This document shows positions 16,755-23,199 of a stretch of 34,427 bases of DNA, piece after piece; the first letter of the stretch is position 1, and the number at the start of each line of letters is the position of its first letter. Under the pieces are notes generated by a model that was not told the DNA's origin, searched no databases, and was given only the letters and a program-made list of their open reading frames with translations. The position numbers and the translations under genes were made by a program. The DNA comes from a virus, in the IMG/VR virus record IMGVR_UViG_3300017917_005114, positions 1-34,427 of that record; one strand, given 5' to 3'.

Positions 16755-16956
16755 ATAACTTACTATGTCTTACCTGTTTATTATATCTAACAGCAGGAAT
16801 AATCGCCATTGTTTACGACATTTTTAAAATGGAGAATCAAAAAAAGTTTTATAATAATATACAGTAATCATTATATAGTAATATTACTGTATTGATATAT
16901 TGTAATATATAATAACTAGTATATACTAGTATTAGTAAACCATTATATTTTTATAT
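16755..16956. promoter_or_regulatory. Divergent resolvase/parA control region with repeats
   Basis: This 202-base AT-rich stretch holds no gene. TACAGTAAT (16860-16868) and ATTACTGTA (16883-16891) are a perfect inverted repeat. The inner AGTAATATTACT (16878-16889) is itself a palindrome. ACTAGTAT occurs twice (16915-16922 and 16925-16932), ten bases apart centre to centre. TTGTAA (16900-16905) and TATACT (16922-16927) form a candidate parA promoter with a 16-base spacer. The repeats are therefore placed like an operator and/or centromere for the ribbon-helix-helix partner. Confidence 0.5.
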
Positions 16957-17592
16957 ATGAAAATAATAGCAGTACTTAACCAGAAAGGCGGATGCGGTAA
17001 GACTACAATTGCTATAAACCTGACTCACTCATTACAGAACTTAGGTCATAAAGTATTACTTGTTGATAGCGACCCTCAAGGGTCTGCTAGAGATTGGAAC
17101 GTAGAAAATGATGGTAGGATTATCCCAGTTATAGGATTAGATAGAGTTTCACTCGCAAGTGATATAGAAGCAGTAAAAGCTGGGCATGAGTTTATTGTTA
17201 TCGATGGAGCACCATCAATAACAAAACTAGCTACTGCTGCTGTAAAAATAGCAGATTTTGTTTTAGTGCCAGTTCAACCATCTCCTTGGGATATCTGGGC
17301 AACATCTGATTTAGTAGAAATAATAAAAGCAAGAGCTGAAGTTGCTAATGGTAAGCCTTTAGCGGCTTTTGTAGTTAGTAGAGTAATTAAAAATACTAAA
17401 CTAAGTCAAGAGGTATTGGAAGCTCTAAAACAATATGAACTACCTGTTCTTAATTCATATACTACGCAGCGGGTGGTATATCCAACTTCTGCAAGCGAGG
17501 GAAATACTGTGTATACTCAAGTTTTTAATGATGCAACGTTAGAAATAGATTCAATAAGAGATGAAATACTGGAGGCAATGAAATGGCTTTAA
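16957..17592 (+). CDS. parA: ParA partition ATPase
   Basis: A 211-residue P-loop ATPase of the ParA/MinD family. Walker A is NQKGGCGKTT (residues 8-17), a deviant motif with the signature Lys10 as well as Lys15. Walker A' is LLVDSDPQGSARDW, and Walker B is VIDGAP. The short size with no N-terminal helix-turn-helix fits type Ib partition ATPases of small plasmids, which pair with a ribbon-helix-helix protein, and that is what the next gene encodes. Start at 16957 follows a short AT-rich leader with no evident ribosome-binding site. It segregates the element between daughter cells. Confidence 0.9.
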   Translation: MKIIAVLNQKGGCGKTTIAINLTHSLQNLGHKVLLVDSDPQGSARDWNVENDGRIIPVIGLDRVSLASDIEAVKAGHEFIVIDGAPSITKLATAAVKIADFVLVPVQPSPWDIWATSDLVEIIKARAEVANGKPLAAFVVSRVIKNTKLSQEVLEALKQYELPVLNSYTTQRVVYPTSASEGNTVYTQVFNDATLEIDSIRDEILEAMKWL

Positions 17593-17786
17593 AACCTAAA
17601 CTAAAAAATAATTCCAATCTTCATAAAGAAGAAGCACTAAAAGAAGTTGTAAAAGAAAAAATGGTAAATATAACAATTCTTCTACCAGAATCTTTAAGGG
17701 ACAATCTAAAAGTGAAAGCTATCCGTAATAAGACCAATATTACCAATGTAATATTAAATTATATTAAGGAATATATAAAGGACTAG
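17583..17786 (+). CDS. Ribbon-helix-helix partition partner (ParG-like)
   Basis: A 67-residue protein whose ATG lies inside the end of parA (10-base overlap). The C-terminal 40 residues read MVNITILLPESLRDNLKVKAIRNKTNITNVILNYIKEYIK: one strand followed by two helices, the ribbon-helix-helix fold of Arc/CopG/ParG. The first 25 residues are basic and probably flexible, as in ParG, where they stimulate the ATPase. It is expected to bind the repeats upstream of parA. An antitoxin is an alternative, but no toxin gene is adjacent. Confidence 0.7.
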   Translation: MALKPKLKNNSNLHKEEALKEVVKEKMVNITILLPESLRDNLKVKAIRNKTNITNVILNYIKEYIKD

Positions 17787-17798
17787 AGCATTATAAAT

Positions 17799-18179
17799 AT
17801 GAACTTTATAGAAGCAATAAAAAAGGTATATGAAAAAGATGCTGTTATTAAGAGAGAAACTAAAAATTATTGTATTTATCAAAGTAAAAAGACTGATCGC
17901 TTAAAGAAACTAAGTTTTAATAAAACAGGTGGGGCAATTTATGAAAATTATAGTCTTTTGTCAGATGCAGAGAGTTTAAATGATGATTGGGTTGTAACTA
18001 GTGAATATGAAAACCTAATAGCAAGAGACAATTTAGTTCGTGGGAAATTACCTATATCAAAACTTCCTAAAAAAAGATTAACTTATGCCGCTATTTTGGA
18101 TCAAAGAAAACAGATATTACAAAATAATATTCCAACCTACACTATTTGGAACTATAGATATAATATGTGCATGGGGTAG
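17799..18179 (+). CDS. Possible DUF2829/Tad2-like protein
   Basis: A 126-residue protein. Residues 1-70 show the outline of the small DUF2829 (MW1434-type) domain, which includes Thoeris anti-defence Tad2: an MNFIEAIKKV..DAVIKRE start ('mnf.eAl..l..gk.v.R.') and an acidic, tryptophan-bearing close (SDAESLNDDWVV, compare '..lla.DWe.v'). The tryptophan usually after the first helix is replaced here by TKNYC. The C-terminal ~50 residues are lysine-rich and probably flexible. Its last ~95 bases overlap a WGR-domain gene in another frame. The assignment is tentative. Confidence 0.45.
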   Translation: MNFIEAIKKVYEKDAVIKRETKNYCIYQSKKTDRLKKLSFNKTGGAIYENYSLLSDAESLNDDWVVTSEYENLIARDNLVRGKLPISKLPKKRLTYAAILDQRKQILQNNIPTYTIWNYRYNMCMG

Positions 18180-18300
18180 AATAGGCGGTAATTTAGGAAA
18201 TTATAAAGTTGTAGCTTCTAAGGATGAGCAGGATATTGAGCTAATCATAGATTCTATTAAAAAACGAAGAAGACAGAGAGGTTATAGGCTATGTTCTTGA
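18085..18300 (+). CDS. WGR-domain protein, overlapping +1 frame
   Basis: A 71-residue product that is essentially one complete WGR domain: RYYKIIFQPTLFGTIDII, then AWGRIGGNLGNYKVV, then DEQDIELIIDSIKKRRRQRGYRL. The WGR core is intact, as is the family's closing 'K...RGY'. WGR domains bind nucleic acid and nucleotides in PARPs and occur alone in phage and plasmid genes. A TAA at 18079 in this frame rules out an upstream extension, so ATG 18085 inside the preceding gene is the natural start. Translation is probably coupled. It overlaps the next gene at 18291. A frameshifted single gene is a less likely alternative. Confidence 0.65.
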   Translation: MPLFWIKENRYYKIIFQPTLFGTIDIICAWGRIGGNLGNYKVVASKDEQDIELIIDSIKKRRRQRGYRLCS

Positions 18301-18476
18301 ATTTGTTATTATCACTAATTGTAGGTATAATATGCTTAATGTCATGGATGTTTAAGCGTAATTTAGAGATTGATAAGGAAACTCAAATATTAGTACGAAA
18401 CCTGATAAAAACAATTGAGCTTCTGGAAGCTAGAATTTCTAAACTAGAAAATCAAACAGAAAAAGAATACAACTAA
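18291..18476 (+). CDS. Small membrane-anchored coiled-coil protein
   Basis: A 61-residue protein: residues 1-20 form a hydrophobic anchor (MFLNLLLSLIVGIICLMSW), and residues ~25-58 an amphipathic coiled coil (ILVRNLIKTIELLEARISKLENQTEK). It overlaps the WGR gene by 10 bases and ends 2 bases before the next gene, so it belongs to the parA operon. Topology resembles small phage proteins of unknown role, including i-spanin-like or superinfection-exclusion peptides. No specific function can be given. Confidence 0.55.
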   Translation: MFLNLLLSLIVGIICLMSWMFKRNLEIDKETQILVRNLIKTIELLEARISKLENQTEKEYN

Positions 18477-18478
18477 CG

Positions 18479-18841
18479 ATGACTGAGCCGATATCGAATA
18501 ATCTCAAATATCTTGAAGAAAATTATAAACCAAGTGATATACAGAAACTTCTAGATAGTGGAAGAACTTTAAAAGGTGCAATATGCGTAGAATTAGGAGT
18601 ATCCTATAATGTTTTAAATCATTATATGAAACGCCATAATCTTGTATATATGAGCAAGGTAAAACTAAAGGTAATAGAGAGAGAAAAACGGCAAGCTCGA
18701 ATTAAAAACACACAAAAGATATCTGTCGATAATTCCATCTATCAAGAAAGGACAGATGCTCTTGAAAAGTTTTATGAAATGTTAGCTAAAAAAAGAGCTA
18801 AAAGAATGTTAAAGGAGCTGTTAGACCCTTACGGGGATTAA
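18479..18841 (+). CDS. Helix-turn-helix DNA-binding protein (putative)
   Basis: A 120-residue protein. Residues ~20-52 contain a helix-turn-helix pattern: DIQKLLDSGRTLKGAICVELGVSYNVLNHYMKRHNL, where 'GAICVELGVS..VL..YMK' corresponds to turn and recognition helices as in terminase-small-subunit or transposase-type HTH domains. The rest is basic and helical (KKRAKRMLKELL). Last gene of the parA block. A hairpin follows its stop. It could be a regulator of this operon or a small DNA-packaging factor. No firm family. Confidence 0.55.
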   Translation: MTEPISNNLKYLEENYKPSDIQKLLDSGRTLKGAICVELGVSYNVLNHYMKRHNLVYMSKVKLKVIEREKRQARIKNTQKISVDNSIYQERTDALEKFYEMLAKKRAKRMLKELLDPYGD

Positions 18842-18876
18842 CCTATCCCTGTAAGCTTGCCTCAGGGATAGGTTAA
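18838..18876. terminator. Bidirectional hairpin between convergent genes
   Basis: TTAACCTATCCCTG (18838-18851) and CAGGGATAGGTTAA (18863-18876) pair perfectly over 14 bases with an 11-base loop. It sits between the + strand HTH gene and the - strand porin gene, so it should stop transcripts from both sides. It lacks a proper T-run on either side, so it may act as an RNA-stabilising or Rho-assisted end rather than a classical intrinsic terminator. Confidence 0.7.
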
Positions 18877-18882
18877 AGAAGG

Positions 18883-20154
18883 TTAAATAGATAACTTAAC
18901 ACCGACAAGAGCTACAGTACCTTTTACTTTTCTTGCTTTTAAATTAGGATAGAATTCAGGTTTGCCTTTAAGGGTGTAAGCATGGATTTCAGCGTAAGGC
19001 TTAAGTCCTGGTGCAAGTATATGACTTACTGCTAATTTTACTGAGTTCACCTTATTTTTAAACTGCTCTGAGGCAAAATATGACAATGAAGTTGTCGTAG
19101 CTTTATTATAAGTATAGGCAATACCTGCATTATAGTATTGAGACTTACGGTTACCTTTATGTAACTCTTTTGAAGTAAAACTTTTACCAAAAGAACCATA
19201 ACAGGCATTATACTTAAAATCACCAACCTTTAATTCAGTACCGATATTATAAGCTTTTAAGTCGCTTAATTTATACTCTAGTGGATTTTTATCGTCTTTA
19301 TTAGCAAATTTCTTAATTTTACCAGCAGATTTGCCGTATTCACCAGTTAGAGCTAGTTTTAATTCTGCTTCTTCCGTTAATTTCTGTTCAAGTACTATCC
19401 CACTAGTAATAGCATCTTTAACTGATCTGTCAATTTCAAACCTATCTATGGCAGGCTCTCCTACGGCATACTTTTTTATTCCGTCTGATTTATCTGATGG
19501 TTTCTCTACTCCAGTATTAGCAGAATCAGGAGTATAAGATATACCAAGCCTGATTTTACTAGAATCGGTTAAATCAAACTTAGGAGTATAATAATTTATT
19601 GTTCTTGGCGGTTCACTACTGTAAGTGGCAGAATCCATACTTGCAATTATCTGATCACCAAGGAAAGCTCCTTCGGAAGTTAAAAATGATGGAGTTGCTT
19701 TTGTATTTTGTTTTAGGTATTCGGTGCTAGTTTTAATATATTTTGTAGGTATAGAACCATCACTTACCATCATATTTTTAGCAGCAGGAATAGGTGAACC
19801 AGCTTCAATTCGCCCAAACTCATGTTCTAAAAATACGTATGAGCCGTTATAATCCTTATTAACTTTTCTTTTAGTTGTTGGTACTAATATAATTTTTGCA
19901 CCATAAGTAATATCATCAGTAGTATTTGATATGGCAGCAAATAAAGCCGTATCGTTATAAAAGGCAAAACCTCTTTTATTAGCTGAAATATTTTTTTCTG
20001 TTCCTTTTAATTTACCCTGATTGCTAAATCCACTTTCAAAAGCAGCATATGCCCCAAGTTTTATATTTAAATCCGATACTACAGGCAATGGGTCGCCAGC
20101 TAAAGCTGTACTACTTGCAAGTAAAGCTCCAAGAAATAGTGACATTTTTTTCAT
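18883..20154 (-). CDS. Outer-membrane porin
   Basis: A 423-residue protein with a signal peptide (MKKMSLFLGALLASSTALAG) and a mature chain of alternating beta-strands as in trimeric 16-strand porins: LNIKLGAYAAFESGFSNQ, GFAFYNDTALFAAISN, TYGAKIILVP, YVFLEHEFGRIEAGSPI (the 'G....G...P' element before the constriction loop), SKIRLGISYTP, ..KLALTGEYGKSAG, and a closing strand ALVGVKLSI. Porins of this type occur in Rickettsiales chromosomes. A copy between phage modules is unusual cargo. It is monocistronic, convergent with the parA block. AAAGG precedes the start. Confidence 0.8.
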   Translation of the reverse strand: MKKMSLFLGALLASSTALAGDPLPVVSDLNIKLGAYAAFESGFSNQGKLKGTEKNISANKRGFAFYNDTALFAAISNTTDDITYGAKIILVPTTKRKVNKDYNGSYVFLEHEFGRIEAGSPIPAAKNMMVSDGSIPTKYIKTSTEYLKQNTKATPSFLTSEGAFLGDQIIASMDSATYSSEPPRTINYYTPKFDLTDSSKIRLGISYTPDSANTGVEKPSDKSDGIKKYAVGEPAIDRFEIDRSVKDAITSGIVLEQKLTEEAELKLALTGEYGKSAGKIKKFANKDDKNPLEYKLSDLKAYNIGTELKVGDFKYNACYGSFGKSFTSKELHKGNRKSQYYNAGIAYTYNKATTTSLSYFASEQFKNKVNSVKLAVSHILAPGLKPYAEIHAYTLKGKPEFYPNLKARKVKGTVALVGVKLSI

Positions 20155-20329
20155 AATAATACCTTTATATAATTAACTTTAAATTTTTAAAGATATAAAT
20201 TTAATAACATATTTAGTTCATTACTTGTTAAAGTAAAAAGCACCAACAAATAAAAATATAAAAGGAGTGTGTCCTAATTATTTTAAATTGTTGAAAAAAA
20301 ACGTTTGATTGGTAGAATTAATATTTAAA

Positions 20330-20470
20330 CTAAAAAAGGACGGACTTACTCCCCGTCTTTTTTTTTATGTCCACGTATTCTACTAGTTTGGCCACCTCTT
20401 GTATATCTTGATTTATATAGGGTTGTAGGTTATTAGCTTCCATAAATCTAGGTAGTTTGGCCCTATTGCT
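20330..20470 (-). pseudogene. Remnant resembling the N-terminal part of P63C-type phage proteins
   Basis: On the - strand one frame reads AKLPRFMEANNLQPYINQDI and continues ..VAKLVEYVDIKKK before TAG at 20330-20332. It is blocked upstream by TAA. The phrase 'LP.Fm...NLqPyIn.dl....i.Y' is characteristic of the N-terminal region of P63C-domain phage proteins (antirepressor-like), which are normally over 200 residues. Here only about 45 remain, ending where a terminator hairpin interrupts the frame. It is probably debris of a replaced module. The family match is from memory and the fragment is short. Confidence 0.35.
20332..20366. terminator. Intrinsic terminator hairpin
   Basis: GACGG (20339-20343) pairs with CCGTC (20353-20357), flanked by A6 on the left and T9 on the right (20358-20366). 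It therefore reads as an intrinsic terminator on the + strand, and also on the - strand where six T follow the stem. It insulates the downstream early promoter from upstream reading. Confidence 0.65.
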
Positions 20471-20521
20471 TTATCTTTTCTTGTAATAAAATAACTAAAA
20501 ATAATTTTTTATTATTAAATA

Positions 20522-20554
20522 ATTATTGACAATAATCATAAATTATTGTAATAT
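20522..20554 (+). promoter_or_regulatory. Strong sigma70-type promoter with palindromic operator
   Basis: TTGACA (20526-20531) and TAATAT (20549-20554) are separated by exactly 17 bases, a near-consensus promoter driving the small-gene cassette from 20587. The -35 box is embedded in ATTATTG-A-CAATAAT (20522-20536), a perfect 7-base inverted repeat with one central base. A dimeric repressor bound there would block polymerase. Confidence 0.7.
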
Positions 20555-20586
20555 GTAATTATAAAAAGAAATAAAGGATTAAAATT

Positions 20587-20793
20587 ATGAGCGCTAAAAA
20601 TAGTACTTTTATAACAAAAGCAAAAATTGAAGAGTTGTTAAACACTACAAACGATCAAGTATCAATTCTAACCTTATCAAAGTGGTTAAGAGATAATACC
20701 GATAGCAAATTTACAATAAAAGAAACTATGTATACTAAAGTTTTCCATGGTAGATTTACTGGGTATGCTGACAATAAGGCTTGCAACATTTAA
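20587..20793 (+). CDS. Small protein, first gene of early cassette
   Basis: A 68-residue protein behind the strong promoter, with AAAGGA upstream. It contains FITKAKIEELLNTTNDQVSILTLSKWLRDNTDSKFTI, a probable helix-loop-helix domain whose spacing is repeated in the product of the gene at 26438-26692 (FIPKEEFMRLLFTKIDGVDTHELSMWLKSQTD). The two are probably distant paralogues. Function unknown. A DNA- or protein-binding early regulator is plausible. Confidence 0.55.
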   Translation: MSAKNSTFITKAKIEELLNTTNDQVSILTLSKWLRDNTDSKFTIKETMYTKVFHGRFTGYADNKACNI

Positions 20794-20818
20794 ACTCAAA
20801 AGATTGGGAAGTAACAAA

Positions 20819-20959
20819 ATGAATAACACAAAAGTAAAAGAACTCGAAAACGAGATAGTAGATTATATTATGGATAATTGGAATAGTAACGAAACAGAAG
20901 TAAAAATAAATTACCTTAGGTTGTTAGTAACAAAATATTATGAGGGAAAAGCAAAATGA
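20819..20959 (+). CDS. Small acidic helical protein
   Basis: A 46-residue product starting at ATG 20819, with GGGAAG upstream. A longer frame from 20747 would overlap the previous gene and adds an unlikely basic leader. It is mostly helical (VKELENEIVDYIMDNWNS..VKINYLRLLVTKYYEG). Its TGA overlaps the next ATG. Unknown function. Confidence 0.5.
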   Translation: MNNTKVKELENEIVDYIMDNWNSNETEVKINYLRLLVTKYYEGKAK

Positions 20960-21069
20960 CAATAGAATGTGCTGAATGCGGTAAGGAGTACGATCCTGAT
21001 GATTTAATAGACATAGGGGATAAAGAAATTTATTTCTGTGAATGTGGTTATGAAAATGTATGGGTATAG
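20956..21069 (+). CDS. Zinc-ribbon-like micro-protein
   Basis: A 37-residue product read from ATG 20956, coupled to the preceding stop by an ATGA overlap. It has ECAECGKEYDPDD near the start and YFCECGYENVWV at the end, so CxxC and CxC pairs 25 residues apart form a plausible four-cysteine zinc ribbon. It could regulate transcription or bind RNA polymerase, as small phage zinc proteins do, but this is inference. Confidence 0.55.
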   Translation: MTIECAECGKEYDPDDLIDIGDKEIYFCECGYENVWV

Positions 21070-21072
21070 AAA

Positions 21073-21555
21073 ATGAATATAGTAAAAGCTTTAACTATAG
21101 CATGGGACAATTGTCAAGAAAGTATAGACTTTAAAAGTTTATATGGTCAAGTTTTCCTTGATATCACCCGTTTCAGGACGAATAGAGATGGAGAAATAAT
21201 TGTCTTTAAAACAAAAGATGGTTTGTACTTCATGGGGCATAAACAGGACTGTTGCGAAGATGTTGAGATAAAAGAGGTAAGCGGTAATTTTGAAGATTTA
21301 TTAAACACTCCTATTTTAAAAGCGGAAGAGAATAGTAATTCAAGTGAAAATGAAGTCCCCCCATACAGTGATTCCTATACATGGACTTTTTATAAGTTAG
21401 CGACGATTAAAGGGTACGTGGATATAACTTGGTTCGGTATTTCAAATGGATACTATAGTGAATCTGTGGATCTATTTTATATATCAAAAGATGATTTTTT
21501 GCAAATGACTGGGAGACAGTGGAATGAAAAAAGAAATTACATTAAATGTTGGTAG
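21073..21555 (+). CDS. Phage protein, DUF7448-like
   Basis: A 160-residue protein resembling the DUF7448 phage family. Typical are the MGHKQDCCEDVEIKEVSGNFEDLLNTPILKAEE block ('..H.qDCCE.V.iediiGd...l...pi..aee') and SYTWTFYKLATIKGYVDITWFGISNGYYSESVD ('..tWTFy.l.t.kg.v.irw.G.SNGyYSe.v'). These features are quite specific. The molecular function is not known to me. It overlaps the next gene by 32 bases in another frame. Confidence 0.7.
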   Translation: MNIVKALTIAWDNCQESIDFKSLYGQVFLDITRFRTNRDGEIIVFKTKDGLYFMGHKQDCCEDVEIKEVSGNFEDLLNTPILKAEENSNSSENEVPPYSDSYTWTFYKLATIKGYVDITWFGISNGYYSESVDLFYISKDDFLQMTGRQWNEKRNYIKCW

Positions 21556-21748
21556 TGGAATAGGTCAGATGAGATTTGATCCAGAAAATCACGAAGGCAT
21601 TGATATAGATAAAATAACAAAAATAGTTTCCCCAGAAATAGACTTTATACTACATAACAAAATTAGAATATTACCAATATCTTATTTAAATGTTAAAAAG
21701 ATATGCAAGTATAAGCCTACGATTGGGAAACATTGGAGGAGTAAATGA
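21524..21748 (+). CDS. Hypothetical small protein
   Basis: A 74-residue product starting inside the previous gene (ATG 21524, with GGGAGACAG upstream). The opening LNVGSGIGQMRFDPENHEGIDID superficially resembles motif I of SAM-dependent methyltransferases, but the protein ends far too early for a catalytic domain. It may be a truncated relic or a coincidental match. Its stop overlaps the next start (ATGA). Confidence 0.4.
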   Translation: MKKEITLNVGSGIGQMRFDPENHEGIDIDKITKIVSPEIDFILHNKIRILPISYLNVKKICKYKPTIGKHWRSK

Positions 21749-21900
21749 TTAACAAGCAAAAAAATTCAATAAACATAAACCCTGATGATGCATTACTAGG
21801 GCTAATAGATAAGGAAGCCAAAGATAACATGCGTACAAGAAAAGCACAGGTAGAGTATATAGTCAGGCAGTATTATTTAAATAAACAGGAGGAAAAATGA
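21745..21900 (+). CDS. Small Arc/ribbon-helix-helix-like protein
   Basis: A 51-residue product from ATG 21745, linked to both neighbours by ATGA overlaps and preceded by GGAGGAG. The sequence NSININPDDALLGLIDKEAKDNMRTRKAQVEYIVRQYYLNKQ shows a strand followed by two helices with the 'R....VEYIVRQYY' helix of Arc-type repressors. It is a candidate for the protein that binds the palindrome at 20522-20536. Its own C-terminus encodes AGGAGG, the ribosome-binding site of the next gene. Confidence 0.55.
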   Translation: MINKQKNSININPDDALLGLIDKEAKDNMRTRKAQVEYIVRQYYLNKQEEK

Positions 21901-22499
21901 GAAAATTTACAAAGCAGCAAGTAGATTTTATTTGCTACCAAATAGGCGATTGGTATATGCAGTGGAGAGATCAGCTAGTTGATTATGAGACTAGAACTCA
22001 CAGATTAGGAGTGGCGAAAGAAGCATTAAAAGAAAGATTTTGCAGTTTAGAAGAGTGGGAGACTTTAGAAGATGAGTATGACCCTAATGTTAATGTCTCT
22101 AAAAAGCCATGGGAAACTGAACCAGATTTGTTGGAGTTTGTTGATGAAGATACAGGATATTACTGTTTTATAAAGCGGCATTTAGAATTGAAACACTTAT
22201 GCGGATATGTGGCATTAAATAAAGAACACAAACTATATGGTAAGGATAAAGAAGACAGTTGTTTTGATAAAATAAATGTGCATAAAGGTCTAAGTTATTC
22301 TGGTGAATTAGGGTTCTGGTCAACATCTAATAATTATAAAAAGTTATATTATGTTTTAGGTTTTGATTGTGGGCATGCTGGTGATTTAGTTCCATACTTA
22401 TATAATCGTAATCCTTTAATAGGAGGAAGTTATAAAGATATAGAATACGTAACTAACGAATGTCAAAAGTTAGCTAAACAATTGAAAGACTTGGAATAG
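21897..22499 (+). CDS. Conserved phage protein of unknown function
   Basis: A 200-residue acidic protein, last of the early cassette. The C-terminal half has a pattern I recognise from phage hypotheticals: LCGYVALNKEHKLYGKD, then INVHKGLSYSG, then LGFDCGHAGDLVPYL and YKDIEYVTNECQKLAKQL. The clustered H, D and C residues (VHKG; FDCGHAGD) could bind metal. No named function. AGGAGG precedes the start at good spacing. A hairpin terminator follows. Confidence 0.6.
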   Translation: MRKFTKQQVDFICYQIGDWYMQWRDQLVDYETRTHRLGVAKEALKERFCSLEEWETLEDEYDPNVNVSKKPWETEPDLLEFVDEDTGYYCFIKRHLELKHLCGYVALNKEHKLYGKDKEDSCFDKINVHKGLSYSGELGFWSTSNNYKKLYYVLGFDCGHAGDLVPYLYNRNPLIGGSYKDIEYVTNECQKLAKQLKDLE

Positions 22500-22534
22500 A
22501 AAAAAAATGTTAATAATTTGTAGTAATTATGAGT

Positions 22535-22564
22535 AGTAAAATTTCAGTTAATTTACTTTTTTAT
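22535..22564 (+). terminator. Intrinsic terminator after early cassette
   Basis: AGTAAAATT (22535-22543) pairs with AATTTACT (22550-22557) with one bulged A, followed by a T-rich run. It stands 35 bases past the last gene of the + strand cassette and is the only terminator-like structure there. Confidence 0.5.
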
Positions 22565-22731
22565 TCTTAACTTTTGTCGTTGTAAATTGGCAACATTTGT
22601 CATAACCTAAGTTATGTATACAAAATTCGACGCTTTTTTTCTAAGATGTTTTATTAACTTTTTTAAAATTTGAGAGGAAAAAGAAAATGACACGCACGTT
22701 TAACATACCAAATATTACTTGCTAGTCAAGC
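22565..22731. other. Spacer with inverted repeat and a 12-codon leader-like frame
   Basis: No gene of normal size. CATAACCTAAGTTATG (22601-22616) is a six-base inverted repeat with a 4-base loop. At 22687 an ATG with GAGAGGAAAAAG upstream opens a frame of only 12 codons, ending at TAG. This looks like the preserved start of a lost gene or a leader peptide. The lysozyme gene ends at 22732 on the opposite strand. Confidence 0.35.
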
Positions 22732-23199
22732 TCAATTCCCTAGATCATTCCATAAGGCTATTTCAGCTTTTCTTCTATTGGTTAATCCTTCAAGTGTTTT
22801 TTTAACTCCTCCTATGGTCGCTACATTCCATCTTAACAACTGCCGTGGTACTTCAGTATAAAGTCCTTGGTTCAACAGTAATAATAAAGTAGATTGTTCA
22901 AATCTAAGAACCCCAATATTAAATACAAAACACACTAAAGCACTAAATTGGTTTGGCGTTAAAGCAACTTTTACGTACTTATTAACCGCCTGTTCTGCCC
23001 AAGCTATATCTTCTTCAAGTAACTCTTCTGCCTTAGTCTCTGAAATTGGATATTTTATGAGTTCATTAAGTTTTATAGCATGCCCATAGCCAATTGTTAG
23101 CCTATTAGCACTACAATAATACGGAATTGACGCAAATCCCCCATCTGGTCCCTGTTCCCATGTTTTAAGTAAGTCTAAGCCTTTTTTATTTATTTGCAT
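22732..23199 (-). CDS. Endolysin, GH24 lysozyme
   Basis: A 155-residue T4/P22-type muramidase that cleaves the glycan strand of peptidoglycan. Catalytic Glu15 (LLKTWEQ) and Thr35 within LTIGYGHA are present. The Asp expected six residues before that Thr is Cys29 (YYCSANRLT). The C-terminal lobe shows LTPNQFSALVCFVFNIG and the closing GLTNRRKAEIALW, both family hallmarks. No signal peptide is evident, so a holin would be needed for export. The gene starts inside the end of the holin-like gene (14-base overlap). Confidence 0.85.
   Translation of the reverse strand: MQINKKGLDLLKTWEQGPDGGFASIPYYCSANRLTIGYGHAIKLNELIKYPISETKAEELLEEDIAWAEQAVNKYVKVALTPNQFSALVCFVFNIGVLRFEQSTLLLLLNQGLYTEVPRQLLRWNVATIGGVKKTLEGLTNRRKAEIALWNDLGN

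Larger units (their letters stand above)
20155..20586. other. Intergenic region between porin and early cassette
   Basis: This 432-base stretch contains no intact gene. From left to right it holds the AT-rich upstream region of the porin gene (20155-20260), a bidirectional hairpin terminator (20332-20366), a decayed coding remnant on the - strand (about 20330-20470), and a promoter with palindromic operator for the + strand cassette (20522-20554). Each is listed separately. The rest shows nothing I can interpret. Confidence 0.6.

Noticed and set aside
21524-21748. Methyltransferase motif-I resemblance (LNVGSGI)
   Set aside because: The product is 74 residues, too short for the catalytic fold, and no other motif is present.
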